Shown here: positions 1 to 7,993 of the stretch, in pieces
How positions within the stretch are numbered: the stretch's first letter is position 1
How the letters are laid out: each line of letters starts with the position of its first letter
From: Deltaproteobacteria bacterium
Lineage (GTDB): Bacteria; Desulfobacterota; JADFXK01
DNA length: 10,406 nt
Assembly (NCBI GenBank): GCA_015233295.1
Contig: JADFYC010000028.1
Coordinates: 5,018-15,423, forward strand
Reading direction: 5' to 3'
Made by a program: the position numbers and the translations under genes
The notes under the pieces: generated by a model
Told to the model about the DNA's origin: nothing
The model's input: the letters and a program-made list of their open reading frames with translations, nothing else
The model's database searches: none

Positions 1-32
1 TTTCGAGCGAAGCGAGAAATCTTAACGTCCTT
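1..32. repeat. Intergenic GAGCGAAGCGAG-type repeat, copy 1 (cut by window edge)
   Basis: These 32 bases match the reverse complement of 2492-2523 with one difference (A for G at position 17). They share the core GAGCGAAGCGAG followed by AAATCTTAACG. The element probably continues to the left of the window. The bases after it carry modules also seen around the second copy: AAGAGTGAGG at 47-56 is the reverse complement of 2613-2622, and TGACCTTGAA at 57-66 recurs at 2636-2645. I recall similar short repeats as common in intergenic regions of many environmental genomes, but have not verified that for this one. Confidence 0.75.
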
Positions 33-101
33 ATGTCACTCCGGACAAGAGTGAGGTGACCTTGAATCAATGACATTGACACGCAACCAGTAAGATGTTC
101 A

Positions 102-106
102 GGGAG
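102..106 (+). promoter_or_regulatory. Ribosome binding site of the GAF-domain gene
   Basis: GGGAG lies seven bases before the ATG at 114 and supports that start. No convincing -35/-10 pair was found between the repeat and this site: a TTGACA at 76-81 has no -10 sequence at the right distance. Confidence 0.6.
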
Positions 107-113
107 AATCGGG

Positions 114-2462
114 ATGAAATCATTTGAGGAAGACTATCCATTCAAGTTTATCTTAAGTTTTAAGCCCCTTATCGATTTCTTGAATGATCGGTTGGCCCAT
201 GCCTGCACGGCTAAATTCAGCTTGATCACGGTGCTGAACGAGATGCTGGCTCAGGCCCCCGAGCTTCTAAAGCCCATTGAAGATATGAGCATATTGGAAC
301 ACCATAGCGAGGCCGCCAGGGTGCTGATGAGCTTTCTGTTCCCCCCAACCATTTGGGAGACGGACGCAGTCGCGGCGATGGTCCCCTTTGCCATGAAACC
401 ATTCCATTTCTCTCCTTCTTTCCATGATCAGATGATGGCCTCGGACGGTTCCTTTCGAGGACGGTTTACGGTGGACCCGGAATTAGCCGCGACCGGGCGG
501 GCGATCAGGGCTTATATCTGTATCTTAAAAAAGTGCTACGGCGTAACCCAGCACTTTGACTACCCGATTATCCGAGTGATACCTGATCTGACAACAGGGC
601 TGGACCGCTATTATAAAGTAAACTTAAACCTACAGTTCGTGGACGTGGTCAACCTGGGCGGGCCTTCAGAGCTATCTCCCCAGCAGCTTCAAACGGTCTT
701 GGAGAATCTGACTAATCCGGCCGCCTTAAAAAAAATTCTGCCACCGGAAAAATTTCAGTTCCAAGGCTTAACCGTAGCCCAATTAGTTGATGTCACGGAG
801 TCGGAAGTAATCTCCGTGTTGGAACGGGCCCTGATTGAACAAGAGTCTATTCTGGCCTACGACGGCTTTCTCCGGGTACAACAGAATCTGCGGACTCTTT
901 TTCGCCGGCCCGCCCTGGTGGCTGGATTATGCGCCCTCCGGGATGATCAGGTGATTTTATTGAATGTCGGCTGCGAGAAGAGCCCAAGCTGCATCCTTAC
1001 TGAATCAACATTTGGTAGTATCGATCAATTACGGGGTAGCGTTTTTGAGCTGGCGCTTCAACGGAAAGAAATAATTAGTGTTCCGGACCTGCTGGAGTAT
1101 AATTCCAACGCGCCGGCCGACAAAGGTGTCGTTGACTCAGGATTCCGGTCGATTGCAGTGACCCCGCTCTTTTACCAGGCCGATTGCATCGGCACGTTGG
1201 TGCTGAAATCACCCCTTCCAGGCGATATGGGGTTATTGGCGGCCGTGCTTCTGAAACAGGTCCAGCCAATTTTCGCCGCGGCCCTGAAGCGCGCCTTAGA
1301 TGAGATGAGCAATCATCTCCAGTCCATTATTAAGGAATATTGCACGGCCATTCACCCGACAGTGGAATGGCGTTTTCGCAAGGCGGCTTTTAACCACCTG
1401 GAGTGCTCTCGCCGAGGGCGTAGTCATGATTTCGAGCCTATAGTGTTTAAAGACGTTTACCCTCTCTTTGCCCAGTCAGATATCCGGGGATCTTCCGGAG
1501 CCAGAAACCTGGCCATCCAGCAGGATTTGGCTGAACACATGAATATCTCGCTGACTGTGCTCGAAACTGCGGATAAAGCCAAATCCTTGCCCATCCTTCG
1601 AGAATTGGCCGGCCGCGTAACCGCCCAGTTGAATCGGACATCAATCGGGCTGAGTTCGGGAGATGAAGTATCGGTGGTCAAGTTCATTCGTCGGGAAGTG
1701 GAGCCGCTGTTTCCTCTGCTAAGACAATTCGGCCCAGCCACAGCCGCGGCTATAGATGCCTACGATTCAGCCATTGACCCAAACATGGGCACGGTTTACC
1801 GCCAGCGCAAAGAGTTTGAGTCGGGCGTATCTCTTCTGAACGATCGCCTGTCGGCTTACCTGGATGTGGAGGAGGCGGAAGTCCAGGCCATCTTCCCCCA
1901 TTACTTTGAGCGACGCCGCACAGATGGGCTGGACTATCTGATCTATATTGGAGAATCTTTGCAGGAACGTGGCGGTTTCCACCCCATTTTCCTAAAAAAC
2001 TTGAGACTCTGGCAACTCTATGTCGCCTGCGGCATCACCTGGCACACGGCCCAGCTAAGACCATCACTAATGATCCCTCTGGATATCTGTCACCTTATTC
2101 TGATTGAAAACTCGCCTTTGGCCATCCGTTTCCGGTTCGACGAAAAGAGATTCGACGTTGATGGCGCCTATGACATCAGGTATGAAATCGTCCGGTCCCG
2201 CCTTGATAAAGCCGTGGTCAAGGGCGGGGAGGAACGACTCACTCAACCGGACAAAATCACTGTCGTTTACTCCCGGCCTGACGAAGCCTCAGAGATCCGC
2301 CGTCACATCGATTTTCTGCAGACCGAAGGCTTTTTGCTTGATAATCTGGAGGTGTTGGAGGTCGGTGAATTACCCGGAGTCCAGGGCCTGAAGGCCCTCC
2401 GGGTGGGGGTCAATCTGGATTCCCCGGCGCTGGCCAAAAGGGCGGACAAAAACCTGGGGTAA
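114..2462 (+). CDS. GAF-domain protein of unknown function, 782 residues
   Basis: I recognise a divergent GAF-like sensory domain at about residues 235-395, with the hydrophobic strands of that fold (PALVAGLCALRDDQVILLNV near 267-286 and FRSIAVTPLFYQADCIGTLVL near 344-364). GAF domains usually bind small ligands or mediate protein contacts. About 230 residues before it and 390 after it match no domain I can name. The C-terminal part has strongly patterned motifs, FKDVYPLFAQSDIRGSSGAR near 445-464 and FPHYFERRRTDGLDYLIYIG near 594-613. They resemble, from memory, large GAF-annotated hypothetical proteins of Bacteroidetes. There is no signal peptide, membrane segment, kinase, cyclase or GGDEF/EAL motif, so it is probably a soluble cytoplasmic protein without a known output. 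ATG at 114 is chosen because GGGAG lies seven bases upstream. The gene is monocistronic here and is bracketed by inverted copies of a short repeat. It is certainly coding; its function is open. Confidence 0.85.
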   Translation: MKSFEEDYPFKFILSFKPLIDFLNDRLAHACTAKFSLITVLNEMLAQAPELLKPIEDMSILEHHSEAARVLMSFLFPPTIWETDAVAAMVPFAMKPFHFSPSFHDQMMASDGSFRGRFTVDPELAATGRAIRAYICILKKCYGVTQHFDYPIIRVIPDLTTGLDRYYKVNLNLQFVDVVNLGGPSELSPQQLQTVLENLTNPAALKKILPPEKFQFQGLTVAQLVDVTESEVISVLERALIEQESILAYDGFLRVQQNLRTLFRRPALVAGLCALRDDQVILLNVGCEKSPSCILTESTFGSIDQLRGSVFELALQRKEIISVPDLLEYNSNAPADKGVVDSGFRSIAVTPLFYQADCIGTLVLKSPLPGDMGLLAAVLLKQVQPIFAAALKRALDEMSNHLQSIIKEYCTAIHPTVEWRFRKAAFNHLECSRRGRSHDFEPIVFKDVYPLFAQSDIRGSSGARNLAIQQDLAEHMNISLTVLETADKAKSLPILRELAGRVTAQLNRTSIGLSSGDEVSVVKFIRREVEPLFPLLRQFGPATAAAIDAYDSAIDPNMGTVYRQRKEFESGVSLLNDRLSAYLDVEEAEVQAIFPHYFERRRTDGLDYLIYIGESLQERGGFHPIFLKNLRLWQLYVACGITWHTAQLRPSLMIPLDICHLILIENSPLAIRFRFDEKRFDVDGAYDIRYEIVRSRLDKAVVKGGEERLTQPDKITVVYSRPDEASEIRRHIDFLQTEGFLLDNLEVLEVGELPGVQGLKALRVGVNLDSPALAKRADKNLG

Positions 2463-2472
2463 TCTTGAGCTC

Positions 2473-2637
2473 CAATACTGTTGAATTAAGCAAGGACGTT
2501 AAGATTCCTCGCTTCGCTCGAAATGACAGTGAGGTGGACCACCTGGAATGACGATGTAAAATTGTCATTCCGAGCGAAGCGAGGAATCTTAACACATCCG
2601 AAGGTGGTCAGGCCTCACTCTTAATTCAACAGCATTG
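2473..2637. repeat. Compound inverted repeat (REP/MITE-like)
   Basis: Two nested pairs of inverted arms are visible. The inner arms, 2498-2527 and 2564-2593, match at 29 of 30 positions. The outer arms, 2473-2490 and 2620-2637 (core CTGTTGAATTAAG), match at 17 of 18. The 36-base loop between the inner arms holds a small palindrome, AGGTGG-A-CCACCT at 2532-2544, and GGAATGAC at 2545-2552, which is the inverse of GTCATTCC at 2564-2571. The spacers between outer and inner arms differ (7 against 26 bases), so this looks like a composite of related modules. There is no room for a transposase. It may be a non-autonomous mobile repeat or a REP-like structural element; as RNA it would form a long hairpin after the GAF gene. 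Confidence 0.85.
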
Positions 2638-2715
2638 ACCTTGAACTCCGGGCTAAACGTTGGTCGATAACCTGAGGCCGGTTCCATTTCCGACGGGCGG
2701 CATTAGTCCGGGTTA

Positions 2716-2760
2716 TTCACGGCCGGAATCAAGACCGGCCGCGAACAAGCATATTTTTTT
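2716..2760 (+). terminator. Probable intrinsic terminator of the GAF-domain gene
   Basis: TTCACGGCCGG (2716-2726) pairs with CCGGCCGCGAA (2735-2745) around an eight-base loop: ten Watson-Crick pairs and one A-C mismatch as plus-strand RNA (a G-U pair as minus-strand RNA). A run of seven T follows at 2754-2760, eight bases after the stem, which is further than ideal. On the minus strand no T run follows the stem, so it suits the GAF gene better than icd. Its T run overlaps the icd stop codon. It may also block read-through between the two convergent genes. Confidence 0.45.
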
Positions 2761-4003
2761 AGGCCAGCCTTTGGACAATCGCCGCGCCAAATCCGGAGCA
2801 AGACAGCAAAGTTGCACCTTCTGTTTGCCGGGCCAGGTCATAGGTCATTTGTTTGGCCGCAATCGTTTCTTGCACCGCCCTCTGCAGTGCCTCCGCCGCC
2901 TCCGTCCACCCCAGGTGTTCCAACATCATCCCCCCGGATAGGATCAACGAACAGGGATTGACCTTGTCCTGGTTCGCATATTTCGGCGCGGATCCGTGGG
3001 TGGCTTCAAACACGGCCGCTTCATCACCCACATTGGCCCCGGGGGCCATACCCAGGCCGCCGATTTGAGCCGCCAAGGCATCTGAAATATAATCACCATT
3101 CAAGTTGGGGGTGGCGATGACGCTGAATTCCTCTGGGCGCAGCAGAACTTGTTGAAAAAGCATATCCGCAATGCGATCTTTGAGCACCACCTTGCCCGCT
3201 GACCCCTTTTCCGAAAGTCGCCCCACCTCGTCTTCAGTCAAAACGGTCTCGCTAAACTCCTCCTTAGCCAGTTGATAGCCGCATTCTCGGAAGGCCCCTT
3301 CGGTGTATTTCATGATGTTGCCCTTGTGCATCATGGTGACACTGGGTCGGCCGGTTCTCAGGGCGTAGTTAACGGCCATTTTGATCAGCCGCCGGGAGGC
3401 GAATGAACTCATGGGCTTAACGCCGATGGCTGAGTCCTGCCTTATCCGGCAACCCATTTGATCATTCAGAAACTCGATCACCTTCGCTGCTTCATCAGTC
3501 CCGGCCGGCCATTCTATGCCGGCGTAAACATCCTCAGTGTTTTCTCGAAAGACTACCATGTCTATCTTCTCAGGATGCTTCAGCGGGCTGGGCAGTTGGG
3601 GAAAAAACTTAACCGGTCTGATACAGGCGTAAAGGTCCAGGCGCTGCCGCAAGGTTACATTAATGCTGCGAAAGCCACCCCCAACCGGCGTCGTTAAAGG
3701 ACCCTTCAAGGCCACCTTGTACTGGATTATGGAGTTGAGCGTCTCTTCCGGGAGATAAGATCCGGTAGCAGCATAAGCCTTCTCCCCAGCCAAAATCTCC
3801 AACCAGAGTATCTCCTTACTTGACCCGTAGGCGGCTTTTACGGCCGCGTCCAGGGCCATTCTGGTCGCCCGCCAGATGTCGGGCCCTGTCCCATCTCCTT
3901 CAATAAATGGTATCACCGGCCGGTCAGGAACGACCCACCCGCCACGGCCGTCTGAACCAATTTGGCCGGCTTCCGTTATCTCGTTTGGTGTAATCAGGCT
4001 CAT
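2759..4003 (-). CDS. icd: NADP-dependent isocitrate dehydrogenase
   Basis: This cytoplasmic TCA-cycle enzyme oxidatively decarboxylates isocitrate to 2-oxoglutarate and makes NADPH. The 414-residue length fits the E. coli-type homodimer (416). Visible signatures are IEGDGTGPDIW (34-44), the substrate and phosphorylation-loop segment RSINVTLRQ (112-120), VFRENTEDVYAGIEW (151-165), MHKGNIMKYTEGAF (225-238, catalytic Lys) and NLNGDYISDALAAQ (300-313, metal-binding Asp). NADP preference is inferred from HGSAPKYANQ and TYDLAR, which keep the Lys-Tyr and Tyr/Arg positions that contact the 2'-phosphate in E. coli Icd. The Ser of RSINV matches the serine that AceK phosphorylates in E. coli, but no AceK gene is in view. 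The start ATG overlaps the stop of the upstream YkgJ-family gene (ATGA), and GAGG lies just before it, so translational coupling is likely. No feature suggests damage. Confidence 0.97.
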   Translation of the reverse strand: MSLITPNEITEAGQIGSDGRGGWVVPDRPVIPFIEGDGTGPDIWRATRMALDAAVKAAYGSSKEILWLEILAGEKAYAATGSYLPEETLNSIIQYKVALKGPLTTPVGGGFRSINVTLRQRLDLYACIRPVKFFPQLPSPLKHPEKIDMVVFRENTEDVYAGIEWPAGTDEAAKVIEFLNDQMGCRIRQDSAIGVKPMSSFASRRLIKMAVNYALRTGRPSVTMMHKGNIMKYTEGAFRECGYQLAKEEFSETVLTEDEVGRLSEKGSAGKVVLKDRIADMLFQQVLLRPEEFSVIATPNLNGDYISDALAAQIGGLGMAPGANVGDEAAVFEATHGSAPKYANQDKVNPCSLILSGGMMLEHLGWTEAAEALQRAVQETIAAKQMTYDLARQTEGATLLSCSGFGAAIVQRLA

Positions 4004-4401
4004 ATTTCCTCAGTCAATTTAGGGTAGTTAATGGCGGCATAAGATCGGAACTCCTCGAAAGTGGCCTCCGGGTCGATTCCGGGACAATTGTTCTTAGCAG
4101 CTTCAAAGCTGACCGGATCTATCAGGTTTCCCCTGAAGAACGGCCAATCCCGGCACGGCTTGGGTTTAACCGGATGAATGCCGCAAACCTGTCGGTTAAA
4201 CAGGCACAGACCGTCAGCCCCGGTTTTGATATAAAGCCGACCATTCCGGACTGTCAAGCACGTTTCCTGCAATCTGTCAACTGACATACCGAGGAACTCG
4301 GCGACGCCGGTCAGTTCCGATGTCTCAAAATAGACTCCGCCCTCACCGCGGCAACACTCGCCACATTGAAGGCAATTGAATATCTGGTCCTTTTTTGTCA
4401 T
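4000..4401 (-). CDS. YkgJ-family cysteine cluster protein
   Basis: A 133-residue soluble protein with the cysteine pattern of the YkgJ/CxxCxxCC family, proposed to bind zinc or an iron-sulfur cluster. The N-terminal group is CLQCGECC (Cys 10, 13, 16, 17). Further cysteines are at about 48, 66 (GLCLF), 73 (QVCGIHP), 83 (KPCRDWPF) and 105 (NNCPGI). The CGIHPVKPKPCRDWPF block is typical of the family. The biochemical role is not established. The gene overlaps icd by four bases and is probably co-transcribed with it. The ATG at 4401 has no clear Shine-Dalgarno sequence before it (AAAAGTAGATATT), and no strong promoter is evident in the 105-base gap to the kinase gene, so it could also depend on read-through. 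Its first third is duplicated as a pseudogene at 9150-9299. Confidence 0.93.
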   Translation of the reverse strand: MTKKDQIFNCLQCGECCRGEGGVYFETSELTGVAEFLGMSVDRLQETCLTVRNGRLYIKTGADGLCLFNRQVCGIHPVKPKPCRDWPFFRGNLIDPVSFEAAKNNCPGIDPEATFEEFRSYAAINYPKLTEEI

Positions 4402-4413
4402 AATATCTACTTT
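4266..4413 (-). repeat. Direct repeat copy A: 5' end of the YkgJ-family gene
   Basis: This stretch covers the first 45 codons of the intact gene plus about 12 bases before its ATG. It aligns without gaps to 9164-9311 with 10 mismatches in 148. Similarity stops at both ends: inside the gene after the codons for DRLQ, and upstream just past AGATATT. The orientation is the same as in the other copy. Confidence 0.9.
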
Positions 4414-4506
4414 TAAAATAGGGTAAGAAAAACATTAGTCGTTTGGAAGCCATTCCGCCACTGACTAACCACTGCAGTAACGGTTTTTTCCGATTTCCAT
4501 GATTGT

Positions 4507-7500
4507 TCAACCGCTGGTAACTTCTGTCAATGATACTCCCAAGATGGCAACAATCTTTTGTAATCGCCCTTGAGCACCTTCAAAATCATAATTCTGAAGG
4601 CACTCCTCCAGTTGCCCCATCTCCTCCGCCAGAGTCGCCCGGCCGAGAATGTCCCTCAACGATTCTAACGTATTTTCCGCATACGTATTGTCGTCCTGAA
4701 TGAGCTGAGCCAATTCGATCAGAATGGGGGTAACACTTTCGAGATCAACCGGGCCTTCAGAGATCGGTGGTGGAGTATCATCCGGTTGCTTTAAGGACAT
4801 TATCGCTTCGGCCAGGGGTTTCAAGGCCAGGTCCAGGTTTAATATCAGACGGTCATACTGCTCCGTCTGCTTCGTCTTGATGGCCGTTTCCAATTGCTCG
4901 GCCGCGGCGTGGGCATCCTTGGCCGAAATATTACCAGCGATCCCCCTAACCGTATGAGCCAAACGCTCTGCCGTTTCCAGATCACCACCAATCAGCAGGG
5001 TCTTGATTTCCTCTGTGACAGAAATGTACTTGTCGGCAAAGTCCTGGAGTAATTGCCGGTATAACCGGGTATTTCCCTGTAATCTCTCCACTCCGGCGGC
5101 CAGGTCAACTCCCGGCAGGTGGGCAGGAAGCTCAACCATTTCGCCCTGCTTCCGTCGTTGGTCCAGCCCTTTTTTTGTCTCTTCGACGCCCCGACGGATA
5201 CCCGGTTGTATCCACCGGGCCAGGACGGTAAATAATTCGGCTGGATCTATCGGTTTACTTACATAATCATTCATCCCCGCCGCCAGACATTCCTCTTTGG
5301 CCCCCTTCATGGCATGGGCGGTCATGGCAATAATGGGCAGTTTTTTAAATCTGTCCTTTTGCCGGACCAGACGGGTCGCCTCGTACCCACCCATCACAGG
5401 CATCTGCACATCCATCAGCACCAGATCGTAATTGGTTCCGACCACGGCATCTACGGCCTCTTTCCCGTTGTTGCAGACGTCCACGATCAATCCCACGCTT
5501 TCTAATATCTCAGTGGCGACCTGTTGGTTCAAGGCATTATCCTCGACCAGAAGCACCTTTGCCCCTTCGATATCTTCCCTGACTTCCGATTGCCTCTCCG
5601 GTTCGAGTTTAGGCTGGATGACTGTGGAAATTTCACGTCCGAAAACACCCATAATGGTGTCAAACAATAGAGACGGGCTCACCGGCTTCATGAGAAAGTC
5701 ATTTATTCCGGCTTTTCCCGCCCGCTTTATGACTTCCTCCCGGCCGAAGGCCGTGATCATGATGATCAGAGGAACCTGGGGTATCTTGAAATCCTGCTTT
5801 ATTTGTTGCGAAGTCGTTATTCCATCCATGCCCGGCATCTTCCAGTCCATAAAGACAAGATCGTACGGCTTACTATTGGACGCCCGTTCCAGTTCGTCTA
5901 GGGCGGCCCGGCCGGATTCCACGGTAGTTGTTGTAAACCCAAAAGATGTCAGCATGTCGCACAGGACCTCTCGGGCCGCCTCATTATCATCAACGACCAG
6001 CACCTTTAGCCCCTTCAGGTCTGTCGGCGCGACCAGGCATTGGGTACACGTAGAATTCTTGAATCTTGCAGTGAAGGAAAATGTGCTGCCCCGGCCTGGT
6101 TCACTCTCTACCGATATGCTTCCGCCCATCATCTCAACCAGCTTCTTAGAAATGGCCAGACCCAGACCTGTCCCGCCAAACTTGCGAGTGACCGAGGTAT
6201 CTACTTGCGAGAATGCCGTGAAAAGTTTCTCGATCTGTTCCGGGGTCATCCCGATACCAGAATCGGCCACGGAAAACTTTAGCGTAGAATATTCTTCATC
6301 ATTTTCAAGTAGTTCGGCCTTGATTAAAATATGGCCTGACTGGGTAAACTTAGCGGCATTGTTGGCCAGGTTGACGAGAATCTGGCCCAACCTTAAGGGA
6401 TCACCTATAAGCGTGTTGGGCACATCACTGGCCTTGTGCACAACCAACTCTAGGCCTTTTTCAGCCGCCTTGACCGAGATCATATTGCCCATATCGGCCA
6501 TCACATTATCAAGCTGGAAATCTACGGCCTCCATCTCCAGTCTGCCGGCCTCTATTTTGGAAAAATCAAGGATGTCATTAATAATGCCCAGGAGTGATTT
6601 GGCCGAATACTCTATCTTAGTTAAGTAATCCCGCTGCTTCCCGCTAAGCTCCGTTTTGAGGGCCAGACTGGAAAATCCGATGATGGCGTTCATGGGCGTT
6701 CTGACTTCGTGGCTCATGTTGGCCAGAAATTCGCTCTTGGTCCGGGTCGCCGCCTCGGCCGCTTCACGTTCTCTCTCAGCCCTTTCTTTTTCTTTTTTTT
6801 CGGTGACATCCAATATGGTACCTTCATAGCGGAGCAACTCCCCAGTCTCACTATAGATGGGTCCGGCTGACAGGGTGCACCAAATTATTTGCCCGTCCCT
6901 CTTATAAAACTCCAATTCGAGGCCGACAACCTGTCCTTTCTCGTCTATCCCCTTTTGAACCTCTCGCCGGTCCTGGGCGTGAACATACATTTGCCTATGC
7001 ACATTGGTCAGGGAAGCAATGAGTTCCTCGGAGGAATCATAGCCTAGGATGCCGGCCAGAGCAGGATTGGCGCTAATTAACACCCCATCCGGTGTAGTTT
7101 GGAAAATGCCTTCAACCGCATTTTCGTAGATACTCCGATATTTTTTTTCGGCACCTTTGAGATTGTCAGTCATAATTTTCAGTGATGAATTCAATACTCC
7201 GATTTCGTCATGGCTTTCAGATAGCCATTTGATATCATCTTTTCCGGCCGTCACGTCCTGAGCGATTTTGACAATACGATTAAGGCGTTTGCTTATCGAT
7301 AAACTTAGGGTGGGGCCGATAGCCAGGGCGATGATAAATTCAATTGCGGCAATTATGATGGTCCTTCTGATAAAGACGGTCCGCTCCCTAAATATTTCTT
7401 CCTCGCTCATTTCGAGACATAGCAGCCAGTCCCAATCCTTGAAATAATAAAATGTCCCTATCTCCTTGACCCCATGCCGGGATAGATAGGACACCTGACG

Positions 7501-7890
7501 GAGATCGTTTTGGATTATGTCGCGAAAATGGGGCAATGCAATAAACCGGGAGCCGGGTTTCATCCCTGCATGAAAAACTACCTTGCCTGCTGAATCCAAC
7601 ACATATATGATTCCAGTATTCTTGTATTTGAACTGCCGGAAGTCCTCGATCATCTCTTGTTTGGCGTTAGCCACATGTTCTTTGCTGTCGAACAGACCGA
7701 CATTCTGAAGAATTTCTACAGTTGATTGGAGTTTTTGGACATTTTTTTTCAACAATTCAAACAATAATTCATTACTGGTATCACGAATGGCGATGCTGAT
7801 GGATGCGACGCCGCTGAGCGTCAACGATACAAAAACCAAGGAGATCAGGAGGCAAATAGTAACATTAATTTTGGCCTTTATAGTTATCAT
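4507..7890 (-). CDS. Hybrid sensor histidine kinase with two receivers and an HPt domain
   Basis: A 1127-residue inner-membrane phosphorelay kinase of BarA-like design. In order: TM1 (about 9-34), a periplasmic single-Cache-like sensor (about 35-170), TM2 (about 174-197), HAMP (about 198-250), PAS (about 250-365, ending YEGTILDVTEKK), a short coiled coil, HisKA with the phosphoacceptor in SHEVRTPMN (His about 394), HATPase with N box NLANNAAKF, G1 DSGIGM and G2 GGTGLGLAIS, receiver 1 (Asp in FMDWKMPGMDG, about 682), receiver 2 (Asp in LMDVQMPVMGG, about 827), HPt (His in AHTVRGIAGN, about 978), and a C-terminal helical tail (1048-1127). Both receivers keep the acidic pair, the Asp, the Thr and the Lys, so all four relay stations look functional. 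There is no output domain and no separate response regulator in the window. GGGGATGG before ATG 7890 acts as a weak ribosome site. The orphan binding protein gene lies 103 bases upstream on the same strand and may supply the ligand signal. Confidence 0.96.
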   Translation of the reverse strand: MITIKAKINVTICLLISLVFVSLTLSGVASISIAIRDTSNELLFELLKKNVQKLQSTVEILQNVGLFDSKEHVANAKQEMIEDFRQFKYKNTGIIYVLDSAGKVVFHAGMKPGSRFIALPHFRDIIQNDLRQVSYLSRHGVKEIGTFYYFKDWDWLLCLEMSEEEIFRERTVFIRRTIIIAAIEFIIALAIGPTLSLSISKRLNRIVKIAQDVTAGKDDIKWLSESHDEIGVLNSSLKIMTDNLKGAEKKYRSIYENAVEGIFQTTPDGVLISANPALAGILGYDSSEELIASLTNVHRQMYVHAQDRREVQKGIDEKGQVVGLELEFYKRDGQIIWCTLSAGPIYSETGELLRYEGTILDVTEKKEKERAEREREAAEAATRTKSEFLANMSHEVRTPMNAIIGFSSLALKTELSGKQRDYLTKIEYSAKSLLGIINDILDFSKIEAGRLEMEAVDFQLDNVMADMGNMISVKAAEKGLELVVHKASDVPNTLIGDPLRLGQILVNLANNAAKFTQSGHILIKAELLENDEEYSTLKFSVADSGIGMTPEQIEKLFTAFSQVDTSVTRKFGGTGLGLAISKKLVEMMGGSISVESEPGRGSTFSFTARFKNSTCTQCLVAPTDLKGLKVLVVDDNEAAREVLCDMLTSFGFTTTTVESGRAALDELERASNSKPYDLVFMDWKMPGMDGITTSQQIKQDFKIPQVPLIIMITAFGREEVIKRAGKAGINDFLMKPVSPSLLFDTIMGVFGREISTVIQPKLEPERQSEVREDIEGAKVLLVEDNALNQQVATEILESVGLIVDVCNNGKEAVDAVVGTNYDLVLMDVQMPVMGGYEATRLVRQKDRFKKLPIIAMTAHAMKGAKEECLAAGMNDYVSKPIDPAELFTVLARWIQPGIRRGVEETKKGLDQRRKQGEMVELPAHLPGVDLAAGVERLQGNTRLYRQLLQDFADKYISVTEEIKTLLIGGDLETAERLAHTVRGIAGNISAKDAHAAAEQLETAIKTKQTEQYDRLILNLDLALKPLAEAIMSLKQPDDTPPPISEGPVDLESVTPILIELAQLIQDDNTYAENTLESLRDILGRATLAEEMGQLEECLQNYDFEGAQGRLQKIVAILGVSLTEVTSG

Positions 7891-7993
7891 TCCATCCCCA
7901 TGCTTCTTGGGTGGAAGAAGTCCCTAGACTTTTTTTCCGTGCCCAGGTAGGCTTTTCCCCACGTTAAAGAGAAGCTTAAATCAAGCCTTCCGG

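Noticed and set aside
4402..4506. A possible terminator between the kinase and the YkgJ-family gene
   Set aside because: Only a three-pair CGG/CCG stem around A6 and the 8-base palindrome ACTGCAGT were seen. Neither forms a convincing terminator, so read-through is left open.
5432..6628. A 398-codon open frame on the plus strand
   Set aside because: It lies wholly antisense to the hybrid kinase, across the HisKA, HATPase and receiver domains that clearly code on the minus strand. Its Ser/Thr-rich product matches no family I know and has no ribosome site.
7903..7920. A CTTCTT/AAGAAG hairpin before the kinase gene
   Set aside because: Six A-T-rich pairs with a six-base loop and no T run on either side are too weak to call a terminator or riboswitch. 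No known leader motif was recognised in the 103-base gap.
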